NCBI RefSeq assembly: GCF_013388945.1
Contig: NZ_JACAEH010000004.1
Location: 310,001-374,000, forward strand
DNA length: 64,000 nt
DNA from: Nitrososphaera sp.
Lineage (GTDB): Archaea; Thermoproteota; Nitrososphaeria; Nitrososphaerales; Nitrososphaeraceae
Reading direction: 5' to 3'
Part shown: in pieces, positions 40,548-48,916 of the stretch
How the letters are laid out: each line of letters opens with the position of its first letter
How positions within the stretch are numbered: position 1 is the stretch's first letter
Position numbers and translations under genes: made by a program
The notes under the pieces: model-generated
Database searches by the model: none
Told to the model about the DNA's origin: nothing
Seen by the model: only the letters and a program-made list of their open reading frames with translations

Positions 40548-43472
40548 CTACGATCTACCATGACCTGTCAAGAGCGACCTAATTTCATCATATAGCACAT
40601 GTGCGCACGTCATATTGTCCGGAAACAACGCTTCGATGTCTTCCCTTCTGATCTGTACTAGTGTTTTTTTGCTTGTCTTCATGAACCTGCTTAACTTTAT
40701 TGCAGTGCTACGACCCATATGGGGAAGACCTGACTCCATAAGTCCAACAGTGACCGGATCTGAACATCCCAGTTTGCAGAACTTTGCCAGATCTTTTATA
40801 CGCTTTCGCTGACTGTTAGTCATATGTACAATACCGTCGGATATCGCAGACATCGCTGAAATAATCCAGTATGCGTCCTCTCTAAGCGATTCTTCAATGA
40901 ACGCTGCATCAGTTTTACGCAGGCCTGTCAGCTCAATAATCCTTTCAGTGTCATATGCGTTAATCCAATACCACAATACTGTGGCAAAATGTGCTGCAAG
41001 CTTAGTGTCATCATACTGCTCCATAAGGGACTGATCTTGTTTTACTATTTGTTTCACCATTTCTGCATTAGGATTCACCTTGACTGCTGACATAATCTCA
41101 TCATATGCTCGCATTTCCTTAGGTACTCCTACCAGTGCAAGAACAAGAAGGTCAAATTTCTCTCCACTGAACCGTCCTTGAATAATTTTTTTACAGTTAT
41201 CAATAAGATTCTTGATGCTAAAGGGGTAGAGCATCGATTGTGTCACGAGTCTACCGGTGGGTTTCAAGGTCAATTTTCCGCTCCTATCCTCTAGAAAATC
41301 AAACATCCTCAGCTTCTTTATCTCCCATGAGAGTCTTTTTGGAAGCTTTTCTTTATACTCCTCATCCGCAGATCTCCAAAACCATAACTTTTTCATTTGA
41401 TCTATCAAGTCTGCTTCACTCTTTTCATCACGGTCCAAAATGCCCAAAATTTCTGCCTGGACAGCATACCTTGTCTGAGGCACGCTTCTGACAAATTTTG
41501 TCATGGCTGAAACTAGGCGCTCCTCATCACTTTCAAAATAAACTTTTCGCAGTTCTGCAGCTTCTTCTTCGGTTAGGGCTACTAGGATGCTTTTGCCTTT
41601 TGAATCAAAGTCGGGTCTTCCAGCCCTTCCGGCTAGATTCCGGTAGCTTGAGACAGGCAGTTTCCCTCTAAACCTTCCTCTTCTTTCCTGCGGAAAGGGA
41701 AATATCACCATGCTTACTGGCAAATTAACGCCAGCTTCAAGAGTCGTGGTAGCAACTAGAGCTCTTATTGCCTTGCTTTTAACACCCTTCTCTATTATGC
41801 TGCGATACTTAAGCGGCAATCCTGCATGATGATATGCGACACCAAATTGAATAAGTTCGATAAGATTGCGAGCATACAAGGGCATTTCAGGTTCGATATC
41901 TAAAATATGACTGATCAGATCCTCTCTCAAGCTAGTGTCCTTCATGCGAACATTGCGGATATCAGGGAGGAAATGTTCGGAAGATCTAAGAATATCACAT
42001 AATTCTTGGGCAACCTCTTCTACCTTGGATCTGGAAAGAGAAACTACCATGCATTGACCATCCTTTATTATTTCCTCCTGAATAAGGCGTGCGGCAATCG
42101 TTACTCTCTTAACATGGTCGTTTCCTGGAACAGATATAACAGGCATTAGATATGCCGAACCATCTTTCCTATTCAATCTGCCATTACAATAAATCATTTC
42201 ATCCAGATCAACTGGACGCCAACTACTCTTAACATAGTTGGCCTCTAGCCATTCAGAGAAATCCTTTACATCGGTATCGTTGACCATACCAGATAACGCA
42301 ACGATCTGGGGTCCTTTTCCATTAAGATTTTTGAATTGCGTTAGTATGAACTCTAATGGTATTCCTCTCTCCTCTTCAGACATTTTATGAACTTCGTCCA
42401 CAACAAGGGAGCCTATCTTATCCTCAGACAAGAGGTTTCTTCTAGTGATGCTGCTAAACTTCTCGTATGTCGCAACAATAACCTCTGCATCATTGAGGTT
42501 TTCATCCGTCTCCGGATGTTCTCTAGTAGAAATGGCAACAGTTTTTCCAGATTTCAAAAGCAAATCCTGCATTTTTGCAGCAACCTCTTCGACAAGACTT
42601 CTTGTCGGTCCCAAATAGGCGACTTTGCTTTCTCTAGTCGCTTTTGAGGCGAGTAATGATGACAAGAATGTTTTTCCTGTTGCAGTATTTGTACAGACGA
42701 CCATTTTCTGACCTTCAAGAAAGCCTTTGTTTACCACTTCCATTTGAGGTGTCCAAAGCTCGATCCTCTTCAAATCTATGAGCCTTTCTAAGGCACTTTC
42801 TGGCAGTGGGAGATGGAGTATACTTCTATTTATTGCAGAATTCATAGCCATGCAGCATAATCTAACAACCATAGAAAGCCATGATGCTGAATCGCTGTCT
42901 CGAGCTACATTCTGAAGATCTACTATGACAGAAGCGAGTTCAGAAAGACGACCTCGATCCTTTCTAACTATTACTTCCTTGTACTTCAAAATCAGATCGA
43001 GCATGCCAAGCAATATCACTCGATCATCTTCCTGTGTTGGATAGTCTAAGCTAAAGCCAAGCTTATTCCTAGACTGTAATCTTTCTAACGCTCGAAATAC
43101 ATCATTTGCAGCCTCCTCAATGTTAGCTAGGTCACGTAAACCAAAATATGATATTGCGTTAGTGTAGGATTTTGCAATGTACTCTGAATTGCTGAATGCC
43201 TTTTCTATGGGTAAATTTGTGGCAAGCAAACTTGTATAGGCTTTTCTGCTTCGGGGTGCTTCTCCTGCTGCATCGAAGGCTAGGCCTGTTATTGCAAGAT
43301 ACACAGATTCATATTTCTTCGAGATAAGTTGCCGGTTGCAAAGGTCCTCTAAGGTCTTGGCAGATTCTATCAACTGGTTAGGATCACTTTTGCTACGAAA
43401 AGCACTAGCGATTCCTGCTAGGCTTCTCGCTAAAAGTGCAGTATCAAGACTTAGGTTCGACAAACTTACCAC
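40548..43472 (-). CDS. hamB: Ski2-like superfamily 2 helicase, HamB of a putative Hachiman system
   Basis: A 974-residue helicase. After a ~230-residue helical N-terminal region come motif I TNTATGKT (~residue 262), motif Ia, VDEVH (DEVH box), the SGMVND motif III, the second RecA domain with ATTTLEAGVNLPVSMVIF and GRAGRPDFD (motif VI), and a C-terminal helical/HhH-like part (ASLM..GLPHMGRSTAIKLSRF). That is the Ski2/Hel308 layout of Hachiman HamB. Starts with GTG and overlaps the end of hamA by 29 bases, which supports the pairing. HamAB together sense damaged or invading DNA and degrade it; naming follows from the pair, not from a search. Confidence 0.75.
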   Translation of the reverse strand: MVSLSNLSLDTALLARSLAGIASAFRSKSDPNQLIESAKTLEDLCNRQLISKKYESVYLAITGLAFDAAGEAPRSRKAYTSLLATNLPIEKAFSNSEYIAKSYTNAISYFGLRDLANIEEAANDVFRALERLQSRNKLGFSLDYPTQEDDRVILLGMLDLILKYKEVIVRKDRGRLSELASVIVDLQNVARDSDSASWLSMVVRLCCMAMNSAINRSILHLPLPESALERLIDLKRIELWTPQMEVVNKGFLEGQKMVVCTNTATGKTFLSSLLASKATRESKVAYLGPTRSLVEEVAAKMQDLLLKSGKTVAISTREHPETDENLNDAEVIVATYEKFSSITRRNLLSEDKIGSLVVDEVHKMSEEERGIPLEFILTQFKNLNGKGPQIVALSGMVNDTDVKDFSEWLEANYVKSSWRPVDLDEMIYCNGRLNRKDGSAYLMPVISVPGNDHVKRVTIAARLIQEEIIKDGQCMVVSLSRSKVEEVAQELCDILRSSEHFLPDIRNVRMKDTSLREDLISHILDIEPEMPLYARNLIELIQFGVAYHHAGLPLKYRSIIEKGVKSKAIRALVATTTLEAGVNLPVSMVIFPFPQERRGRFRGKLPVSSYRNLAGRAGRPDFDSKGKSILVALTEEEAAELRKVYFESDEERLVSAMTKFVRSVPQTRYAVQAEILGILDRDEKSEADLIDQMKKLWFWRSADEEYKEKLPKRLSWEIKKLRMFDFLEDRSGKLTLKPTGRLVTQSMLYPFSIKNLIDNCKKIIQGRFSGEKFDLLVLALVGVPKEMRAYDEIMSAVKVNPNAEMVKQIVKQDQSLMEQYDDTKLAAHFATVLWYWINAYDTERIIELTGLRKTDAAFIEESLREDAYWIISAMSAISDGIVHMTNSQRKRIKDLAKFCKLGCSDPVTVGLMESGLPHMGRSTAIKLSRFMKTSKKTLVQIRREDIEALFPDNMTCAHVLYDEIRSLLTGHGRS

Positions 43473-44292
43473 ACATCGATCTGGTTATTACTTCAAGATT
43501 ATTAACTCCGACTATGTGAATTTTTATATTCTGACCATATTCCGGAAGTGGGGCTGGAAGTCCAGCCATACAACGATTAAAGACGTCTGTTGTGCAGTAT
43601 TTTCCATCAGAAAATACCGAGATCTCCAATTGATAGCTGCACTGCTCTAAAGATTCCTTCAAAAATAGATATTTGTCGTGAAGCTCTGATACATCGCCGC
43701 CTGTAGCCTCATAAGAATTCATATTTTCAGCAAAATCTGCTATTACTCTGGAGAGACTTGTTAGCACATGATCAAGATCTGATTGCTCCAATGCTTCAGT
43801 ACATTTGTCCATTATTACTTGATGTTTGATCATTGCAGATTTTATCTCACTATGAACGTGCTTGCTCTCTGCTACAAGAAGTTGTCTACGCCCCGCGTTC
43901 TCCATTGTGACTATGAGATCAAGACCTTTAGAATGACTTGAACCAGATTTTCTCCACTTTATGAACACGGGCACATGACCGTTGCTAAGAGCCATATCCT
44001 CGAGCAAAATTTCGCCTATAAGGCCTTTGACATCATTGTAGTCCAAATAAACATCTTCGATTTTTTCTGAGAGTTTGATGCCTCTCGCGCCAATGTTTCT
44101 TATTACTCTTGTTCTATGTATGTTCGCCTTTCGTTCTCTCTTCTTGCATTCTGCCTCGCGCAATAACACTTCCAACGCTTCCGACTCCTTGCTTTCGATG
44201 GTTGATAATATGTGTGTCCCAGTTCCCCGATTACTCCAAATCCTTGTTGAGCTATTGTTGGCATAGATGAGACTGAGAGCTCTACTAGGCAT
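43444..44292 (-). CDS. hamA: PD-(D/E)XK nuclease, HamA (DUF1837) of a putative Hachiman system
   Basis: A 282-residue protein whose central part has a PD-(D/E)XK nuclease pattern: GLIGEILLED (Glu 94), IKWRKSGS..SKGLDLIV (Asp 125) and LLVAESKHVHSE (Glu 142, Lys 144), i.e. E...GxD...ExK, as in the DUF1837/HamA effector nuclease. Length is normal for HamA. The hamB start lies inside its last codons. A TATA-like ATATTTATT sits ~25-30 bases upstream of ATG 44292, giving a leaderless transcript, and the promoter region (44293-44393) is shared divergently with the next module. Confidence 0.75.
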   Translation of the reverse strand: MPSRALSLIYANNSSTRIWSNRGTGTHILSTIESKESEALEVLLREAECKKRERKANIHRTRVIRNIGARGIKLSEKIEDVYLDYNDVKGLIGEILLEDMALSNGHVPVFIKWRKSGSSHSKGLDLIVTMENAGRRQLLVAESKHVHSEIKSAMIKHQVIMDKCTEALEQSDLDHVLTSLSRVIADFAENMNSYEATGGDVSELHDKYLFLKESLEQCSYQLEISVFSDGKYCTTDVFNRCMAGLPAPLPEYGQNIKIHIVGVNNLEVITRSMCGKFVEPKS

Positions 44293-44357
44293 CCGCTGGT
44301 GTAGGATTCGACGAAATAATAAATATTGTTACAATAAACGAGGATATGCCTGAAAAC

Positions 44358-44366
44358 CTTATAACG
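44358..44366 (+). promoter_or_regulatory. TATA box of the kinase/deoxyribosyltransferase-like gene
   Basis: CCTTATAAC lies ~30 bases before the ATG at 44394. Together with the hamA promoter it makes a compact ~100-base divergent promoter region. Confidence 0.5.
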
Positions 44367-44393
44367 TGAGCCCACTTCACGATATCAACTACA

Positions 44394-45539
44394 ATGCGCG
44401 TCATAGTGACCGGACAGTCTGGTCTTAGCAAGAAAGCGTTTCTTGATGCCGGTGCATCGTTCTGCAATCAAAAGACTATTCCGTCCGATTCAAAATTCAG
44501 TTTTGACCCTTTAGTAAAAATTGATGATAAGATCCTTGCCCAGGCAAGCATAGATGGAGTATACGATCTTGAAGATAGAATGTGTAAAACAGAGGATTTA
44601 CGGTCGCCAAATTATCTTGATATGTCTATGAAAAGATTGAACGGTTTCAAGGGTAGAACACTGGAAGTAATCGATGCAGAAAGCAAGGGTCATAGGAATA
44701 CCATCGTAGGAATGCATATGACATACTTTAGAAAGAACAGCATATACGAAGTTGCTGATTGGAAAATTCTGCGTAAATTCAAACCAGATATGATAATAAC
44801 TTTGATCGATGATATTTACAGCATTAAGAAGCGGATCGCTGAACGGAATGAAGAAACCGATTATGTTAGGGCGCTTTCATTAAAGGACATAGCATGGTGG
44901 CGAGAAGCAGAAATATCCTCTTCGAAGAACCTTGCAGACAATCTTCTAGATTCTCCTATCCCGCATTATGTAATTGCAGTTTCACATGGTCCTCAAATTA
45001 TCCTTCAGCTGATGTTTGAAAGCAGGCACGCATTAAAAGACAATGGCAAGCGGAAGGTCTATGCAAGTTACCCTATTAGTTTGGCAAAGAGTGATAAGAA
45101 ACTAAAGGAAGAAGCAGATCTATTTGTCTCTAACTTAAAACGCCACTTTATTGTATTTAATCCGGGAACAATAAAAGAAAAGGTTCTACATGATGGATTT
45201 GTGGAGAATTTCCGAAGACCAGTACCAGATGGTATTATAAAATTAGATGGTGAGGAGTATCAAGTCAGTGACATTGCTCAGGTTATTGTAGATATTAACG
45301 GACAGATTATCACACGTGATGAACGCTTGATAAATCAATCTGACATGGTCGTGGCTTATCGACCTGCAAAGTCTATAGGTTCGGAATATGAAATAAATTA
45401 TGCACAACAGACTGGCTCGATTCTTACGTATGTATATCATCCCATGGAGGATGGAACAAGCCCATTTGCAACTGCCTACAAGGTCTATCACCAGTTTGAT
45501 GAATTCATGAAAGAGTTACCTAACTTTGGAAGGACATAG
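44394..45539 (+). CDS. NMP-kinase-like P-loop domain fused to a nucleoside 2-deoxyribosyltransferase-like domain
   Basis: A 381-residue two-domain protein. N-terminus: VIVTGQSGLSKKAFL, a degenerate Walker A (GxSGxSKK, lacking the usual Ser/Thr after Lys), then FKPDMIITLIDDIYSIKKRIAER, as in nucleoside-monophosphate kinases. C-terminus (~225-381): KVYASYPIS, then DERLINQSDMVVAYRP and SIGSEYEINYAQQTG, the pattern of the nucleoside 2-deoxyribosyltransferase fold, in which a Glu in '(S)xG..xE...A' is catalytic. The fusion suggests action on nucleotides, but neither activity is shown. First gene of a plus-strand run with a radical SAM gene and a thymidylate kinase-like gene. Confidence 0.6.
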   Translation: MRVIVTGQSGLSKKAFLDAGASFCNQKTIPSDSKFSFDPLVKIDDKILAQASIDGVYDLEDRMCKTEDLRSPNYLDMSMKRLNGFKGRTLEVIDAESKGHRNTIVGMHMTYFRKNSIYEVADWKILRKFKPDMIITLIDDIYSIKKRIAERNEETDYVRALSLKDIAWWREAEISSSKNLADNLLDSPIPHYVIAVSHGPQIILQLMFESRHALKDNGKRKVYASYPISLAKSDKKLKEEADLFVSNLKRHFIVFNPGTIKEKVLHDGFVENFRRPVPDGIIKLDGEEYQVSDIAQVIVDINGQIITRDERLINQSDMVVAYRPAKSIGSEYEINYAQQTGSILTYVYHPMEDGTSPFATAYKVYHQFDEFMKELPNFGRT

Positions 45540-45576
45540 TTGAGGTAACTTTATAATTTGCATTTGTTATTGGTGA

Positions 45577-46527
45577 GTGTTGATCGTGGAAGGGAGCTCT
45601 GGGAGTGCTACTAATATTCAGAATCTTCCGTTCAATTTTGACCTACAAGCACATTGTTTTGTCAGAAAAGGCGATGCGGACCTCAAGCTCGATTTGCCAG
45701 TATCAGTAACATTGCAAATAACAAGAAGATGCAATCTCGAATGCATTTACTGCAGCGAAGACCTGCAGCTTCGGGAGTACGATACTGATACAGTCAAGAG
45801 GATGGTTGATAATCTAAGTGGAGTTAGTCGAATAATAGTTTCTGGGGGAGAGCCTACTTTGCGAAGAGACTTGGTGGAGATCCTAAAATACATCAAGGAC
45901 AAGGGATTTCCAACTATAGCAGTTGCTACTAATGCTACTGTTATAACAAAGAGTCTTGCAAAAGAACTCAGCTCCGTCTTGAGTTATGCTGATGTGACCA
46001 TAGACGGCACCCCTGAGATTCATAATAAAATAAGAGGACAGTTTGATAAGGTGTACACAGGAATTCGGAACTTGGTGGAGGCCGGCGTGGATGTATCGCT
46101 TGTAAACGTCCTCCTTTCTGACAATAAATCAGATCTCGTAGACGTTTGTCAGATGGCTGACAATTTGGGAGTCAGAAAGCTGAAGATTCTCTCACCCATC
46201 CGAAAGGGTCGAGGAGCCGATATCCTTTCCCATGGTCTAAGCTCAGAAGAGCTAAGTGAAACATATGAAATGCTAAAACTGGTAAAAAGGGAAAGAGGAT
46301 GGAAAGTAAAAATAACGTTAACAGATTGGGAAAGAGTCAGGGAAGGACATGCCATACTTATTCATCCTGATGGAGACATCGTTGCCTCGCCAGTTCCCTC
46401 GGAGGCAACATGCATAAAGAAATTTGGTAACATTTTAACTGAGCATATAACCGAGGCATGGAAGCAATATCCGTATGTTCAAAACCATATCCGGAAATAC
46501 TTTGAAGAAAGTCTACTGGTATGCTAA
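45577..46527 (+). CDS. Radical SAM enzyme (PqqE/MoaA-like, truncated SPASM/twitch end)
   Basis: A ~316-residue radical SAM protein. The cluster motif CNLECIYC (C-x3-C-x2-C, ~residue 51-58) lies after VTLQITRR; the glycine motif SGGEPTLRRDL and the strand VTIDGTPEIHNKIRGQFD follow. Near the C-terminus IHPDGDIVAS...CIKKFGNILTEHITEAWKQYP resembles the SPASM/twitch tail with few cysteines. Start is GTG or TTG around 45577-45586; TATA-like TTTATAATTT (~45550) suits a leaderless start. It sits between two nucleotide-kinase-like genes, so its substrate may be a nucleotide or nucleic-acid base; this is inference. Confidence 0.8.
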   Translation: MLIVEGSSGSATNIQNLPFNFDLQAHCFVRKGDADLKLDLPVSVTLQITRRCNLECIYCSEDLQLREYDTDTVKRMVDNLSGVSRIIVSGGEPTLRRDLVEILKYIKDKGFPTIAVATNATVITKSLAKELSSVLSYADVTIDGTPEIHNKIRGQFDKVYTGIRNLVEAGVDVSLVNVLLSDNKSDLVDVCQMADNLGVRKLKILSPIRKGRGADILSHGLSSEELSETYEMLKLVKRERGWKVKITLTDWERVREGHAILIHPDGDIVASPVPSEATCIKKFGNILTEHITEAWKQYPYVQNHIRKYFEESLLVC

Positions 46528-46575
46528 GATGGAACGACCATGCATGATTAACATCAAAATTGGCAAAGAGCTTCT

Positions 46576-47241
46576 GTGCCTGGCCCGGTTATGGTCGATG
46601 ACTACTTGACCGAACAGAAGCAGAACATATCTCGGTTTGGCATTTTTTTAGTTTTCGAAGGACCTCATGCTTCTGGCAAGAGCTACTTTGCAAAAAGATT
46701 GATAAACCAGATGTCTTCAACAAACCTGCAATTCGTTTATACCAAAGAACCTTATGATAGCAAGCTAAAACCAATAATAAGAGAACTATCGACAAAGAGA
46801 TCTAACGACCCGTTTGTACTCTTTTATCTCATAGCTGCTGACAGGGTGCTTCATCTTCGTAAAGTGGAGGATCTGTTATCATCCGGCGTAAATGTAATTT
46901 CAGATAGATACATACATTCAACAGAGGTTTACCAACGGATGCAGGGAATTCCACTTAAGCTCATACATCATGTGAATAGTCTGACAAGGCAACCTGACTT
47001 GCTTTTCTATGTGAATACTCCTTTTGCAGTAAGAAAAAAGAGGATCCTGAATAGGAACAAGAAAAGTAAGGACCTTTTCTATCAGGATGCATACCTAACC
47101 TTGGAAAATGATTACTATCTTCAAATAAAAAGAAGGTTAATGCGTAAGCCATATGTCACCATTGTTGACGGACAGTCAAAAGATGACATATATAAGATCA
47201 AAAAAGTTATCATGAAAAAGCTCAGCCAAAAAAGTCTGTAA
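46576..47241 (+). CDS. Thymidylate kinase-like protein
   Basis: A 221-residue P-loop kinase of the TMP-kinase family: LVFEGPHASGKSYFAKRL (Walker A GPHASGKS), TKEPYDSKL, the acidic-Arg loop VISDRYIHSTEVYQ (DR(Y/F) motif) and RQPDLLFYVNTPFAVRKKRIL. Thymidylate kinases phosphorylate dTMP to dTDP. A housekeeping copy is normally elsewhere; this island copy (low GC, beside a radical SAM gene) may act on a modified nucleotide. The start is GTG at 46576 (ATG at 46591 possible). Its stop is 20 bases past the convergent end of the DUF2797 gene. Confidence 0.8.
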   Translation: MPGPVMVDDYLTEQKQNISRFGIFLVFEGPHASGKSYFAKRLINQMSSTNLQFVYTKEPYDSKLKPIIRELSTKRSNDPFVLFYLIAADRVLHLRKVEDLLSSGVNVISDRYIHSTEVYQRMQGIPLKLIHHVNSLTRQPDLLFYVNTPFAVRKKRILNRNKKSKDLFYQDAYLTLENDYYLQIKRRLMRKPYVTIVDGQSKDDIYKIKKVIMKKLSQKSL

Positions 47242-48193
47242 TGGATCTTTGCGAAGTAATTGACACAGCATTATTATGATCGGAGGCTATCTCAATTTCA
47301 CTTATTTTTCCACGCAGCTCTCTTATATCGAAGACACAGAGCCGGTTTTGCATTTCAAGGCAAAATAGAGCCCCTTTCATACCTGCAAAGTGTCCATGAA
47401 GATCATCTATCGAATTAAGTCGCGAAACCGATCCCTTAAACGCCAATCCATAGAATTGTTGGAGATCTCTAATTATCGGTTCTTTCACCGCCAATGTTTC
47501 ACCGTATTTATGCATGATCCATTCCGCAATAGTCTTAACTCTATTGTTATATTCTTTCTTAATACTTTGTTCAGGGTTGGTGGTATCTTCAAATAATCTC
47601 TCGTTCTGAATAGAAATAGATTTTAGCTTCTTCTGAATCCTAACTCCTTTTGTAACTTCAAATTCCTTAGACACTGCGCTTTCTATCTCTCTTGCAATAA
47701 GACCATTAGGTGCAACAGCTATTTCCGATGCGTAATCTGCTCCCTGTTCTATCCACCTTTTAAGTAGTCTGTCCTTTTTCGATACTCCAACCTTCATCAT
47801 ATCTCCAAAGAATGTAATGTATACCGAAGTAGGCGTGACTTCGCAGACATTCCACATACTCTTTATGTTAATGCACTCACTGCCATTGCAAATCATACAT
47901 GGAAATAGAAGGTCTTTGTTCTTGCATCTGCTACATTGAATTCCTTTTTCCACTATGGATTTCGATGGGCAAGGCTCGTAGTGGTGATACTCGTCCTTAA
48001 CATGATAACCTACACAATACCTACTTTCGCCTGTTTTCCAAACTAGAGTCTTTCCGTATTCGAGGTTGATGGTTGATACAGAATCATCTCGTAGGTTCCG
48101 AAATATTAGCAAAGGGGTATAACTAGGTGACAAATCAAAATCAACAAATATCTTGGCACTAGCGCTGTTGGATGATTCTTGCAATTCTGTCAC
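47222..48193 (-). CDS. DUF2797-family protein
   Basis: A ~323-residue protein with the DUF2797 arrangement: an N-terminal domain, a central cysteine zinc site (IQCSRCKNKDLLFPCMICNGSEC, four Cys in CxxC pairs), and a GIY-YIG-like segment TSVYITFFGDMMKVGVSKKDRLLKRWIEQGA. The family is found mainly in archaea and actinobacteria and has no proven function; the GIY-YIG resemblance suggests nucleic-acid contact or nuclease ancestry. GTG at 48193 or TTG at 48199 may start it; a TATA-like TTTAAATA lies upstream at about 48211-48219. Confidence 0.7.
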   Translation of the reverse strand: MTELQESSNSASAKIFVDFDLSPSYTPLLIFRNLRDDSVSTINLEYGKTLVWKTGESRYCVGYHVKDEYHHYEPCPSKSIVEKGIQCSRCKNKDLLFPCMICNGSECINIKSMWNVCEVTPTSVYITFFGDMMKVGVSKKDRLLKRWIEQGADYASEIAVAPNGLIAREIESAVSKEFEVTKGVRIQKKLKSISIQNERLFEDTTNPEQSIKKEYNNRVKTIAEWIMHKYGETLAVKEPIIRDLQQFYGLAFKGSVSRLNSIDDLHGHFAGMKGALFCLEMQNRLCVFDIRELRGKISEIEIASDHNNAVSITSQRSITDFFG

Positions 48194-48274
48194 TCTCAAT
48201 CTATCCTTTTATTTAAAATTAAAGTTTCTGGAATACTCTATTTTCCTATAAACACGATGTCGTTCTCTGGTCGA

Positions 48275-48664
48275 TCACATGGAAAGCTGTATCAAGCCAT
48301 GTTCAAGCTGCCTACGGTGATAGTTAGTTCTGGATGCTGGGTGAGGAAGGTAATGAATATCTATACTTCTACTCTTTGCAATTGCCTTCATTAGGCAGTT
48401 ATACATGTACCTTCCAACGACTATTATTCTATATCCCTGTCGATATCTCCTTTGTATTTTCCTAATGACTTCTGGTTTGATCCTGCCCATCTCTTCCTCA
48501 TGTCGAGATCCCCACAAGTCCATGAGTAGGGCCTCAATATTATGTGAGGATAGGATTCTTCGGAGTACTTTGCCTGAACGGGTTTCATATGAAAAAGGTT
48601 CTTTGTATCCTTTAGGATATCCGCCTATTATCAGCAGCTTAGCCATACTATTATTTTCTTGCAT
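48275..48664 (-). CDS. Short uracil-DNA-glycosylase-fold protein
   Basis: A 129-residue (123 if ATG 48646 is used) protein with the UDG-superfamily pattern: LLIIGGYPKGYKEPFSYETRSGKVLRRIL resembles the 'G..PG....PF.(g).sG..L' active-site loop of family 4/5-like UDGs, and HYLPHPASR near the end matches the HP(S/A) leucine-loop motif. It is about two-thirds of the normal length and lacks the Fe-S cysteines of family 4 enzymes, so catalytic competence is unsure. Encoded next to the DUF2797 gene on the same strand, in the island. Confidence 0.6.
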   Translation of the reverse strand: MQENNSMAKLLIIGGYPKGYKEPFSYETRSGKVLRRILSSHNIEALLMDLWGSRHEEEMGRIKPEVIRKIQRRYRQGYRIIVVGRYMYNCLMKAIAKSRSIDIHYLPHPASRTNYHRRQLEHGLIQLSM

Positions 48665-48862
48665 AATATAACAAATTAACGTCAGTAGAATATGTCTTTA
48701 TTGTTTGAAATAGCTAACCACAATTACCTAAAAGGCAACGACGTAGGTAGAAAGTTAAGGACGAAAGTTGGTATTCACAAGGAAATGGGGGTCGTGCAAA
48801 ACTAAATTGCGATCTCATTCCTATTGATCGAATGTTGTATTTTCTGCTGTGAGCTAGTAAGG

Positions 48863-48904
48863 CTTGTCAATAGACTGACAAGGTGTTTATAAATAACTTG
48901 TCAA
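48863..48904. promoter_or_regulatory. Operator-like CTTGTCA repeats and TATA box upstream of the DUF4143 ATPase
   Basis: CTTGTCA (48863-48869) and TGACAAG (48876-48882) form a perfect 7-bp inverted repeat with a six-base spacer, and a third CTTGTCA lies at 48897-48903. Between the repeat and the third half-site is a TATA box TTTATAAATA (48886-48895), ~27 bases before the ATG at 48917. A repressor bound here would block the promoter. Confidence 0.6.
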
Positions 48905-48916
48905 AATATCTACAAT

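Noticed and set aside
45577..46527. Calling the radical SAM enzyme a prokaryotic viperin
   Set aside because: The SAM-cluster context (ITRRCNLECIYC) and the C-terminal HPDGD...GN...W segment are those of PqqE/MoaA/SPASM proteins; viperin's characteristic (N.HF..)CN..CGFC stretch is missing.
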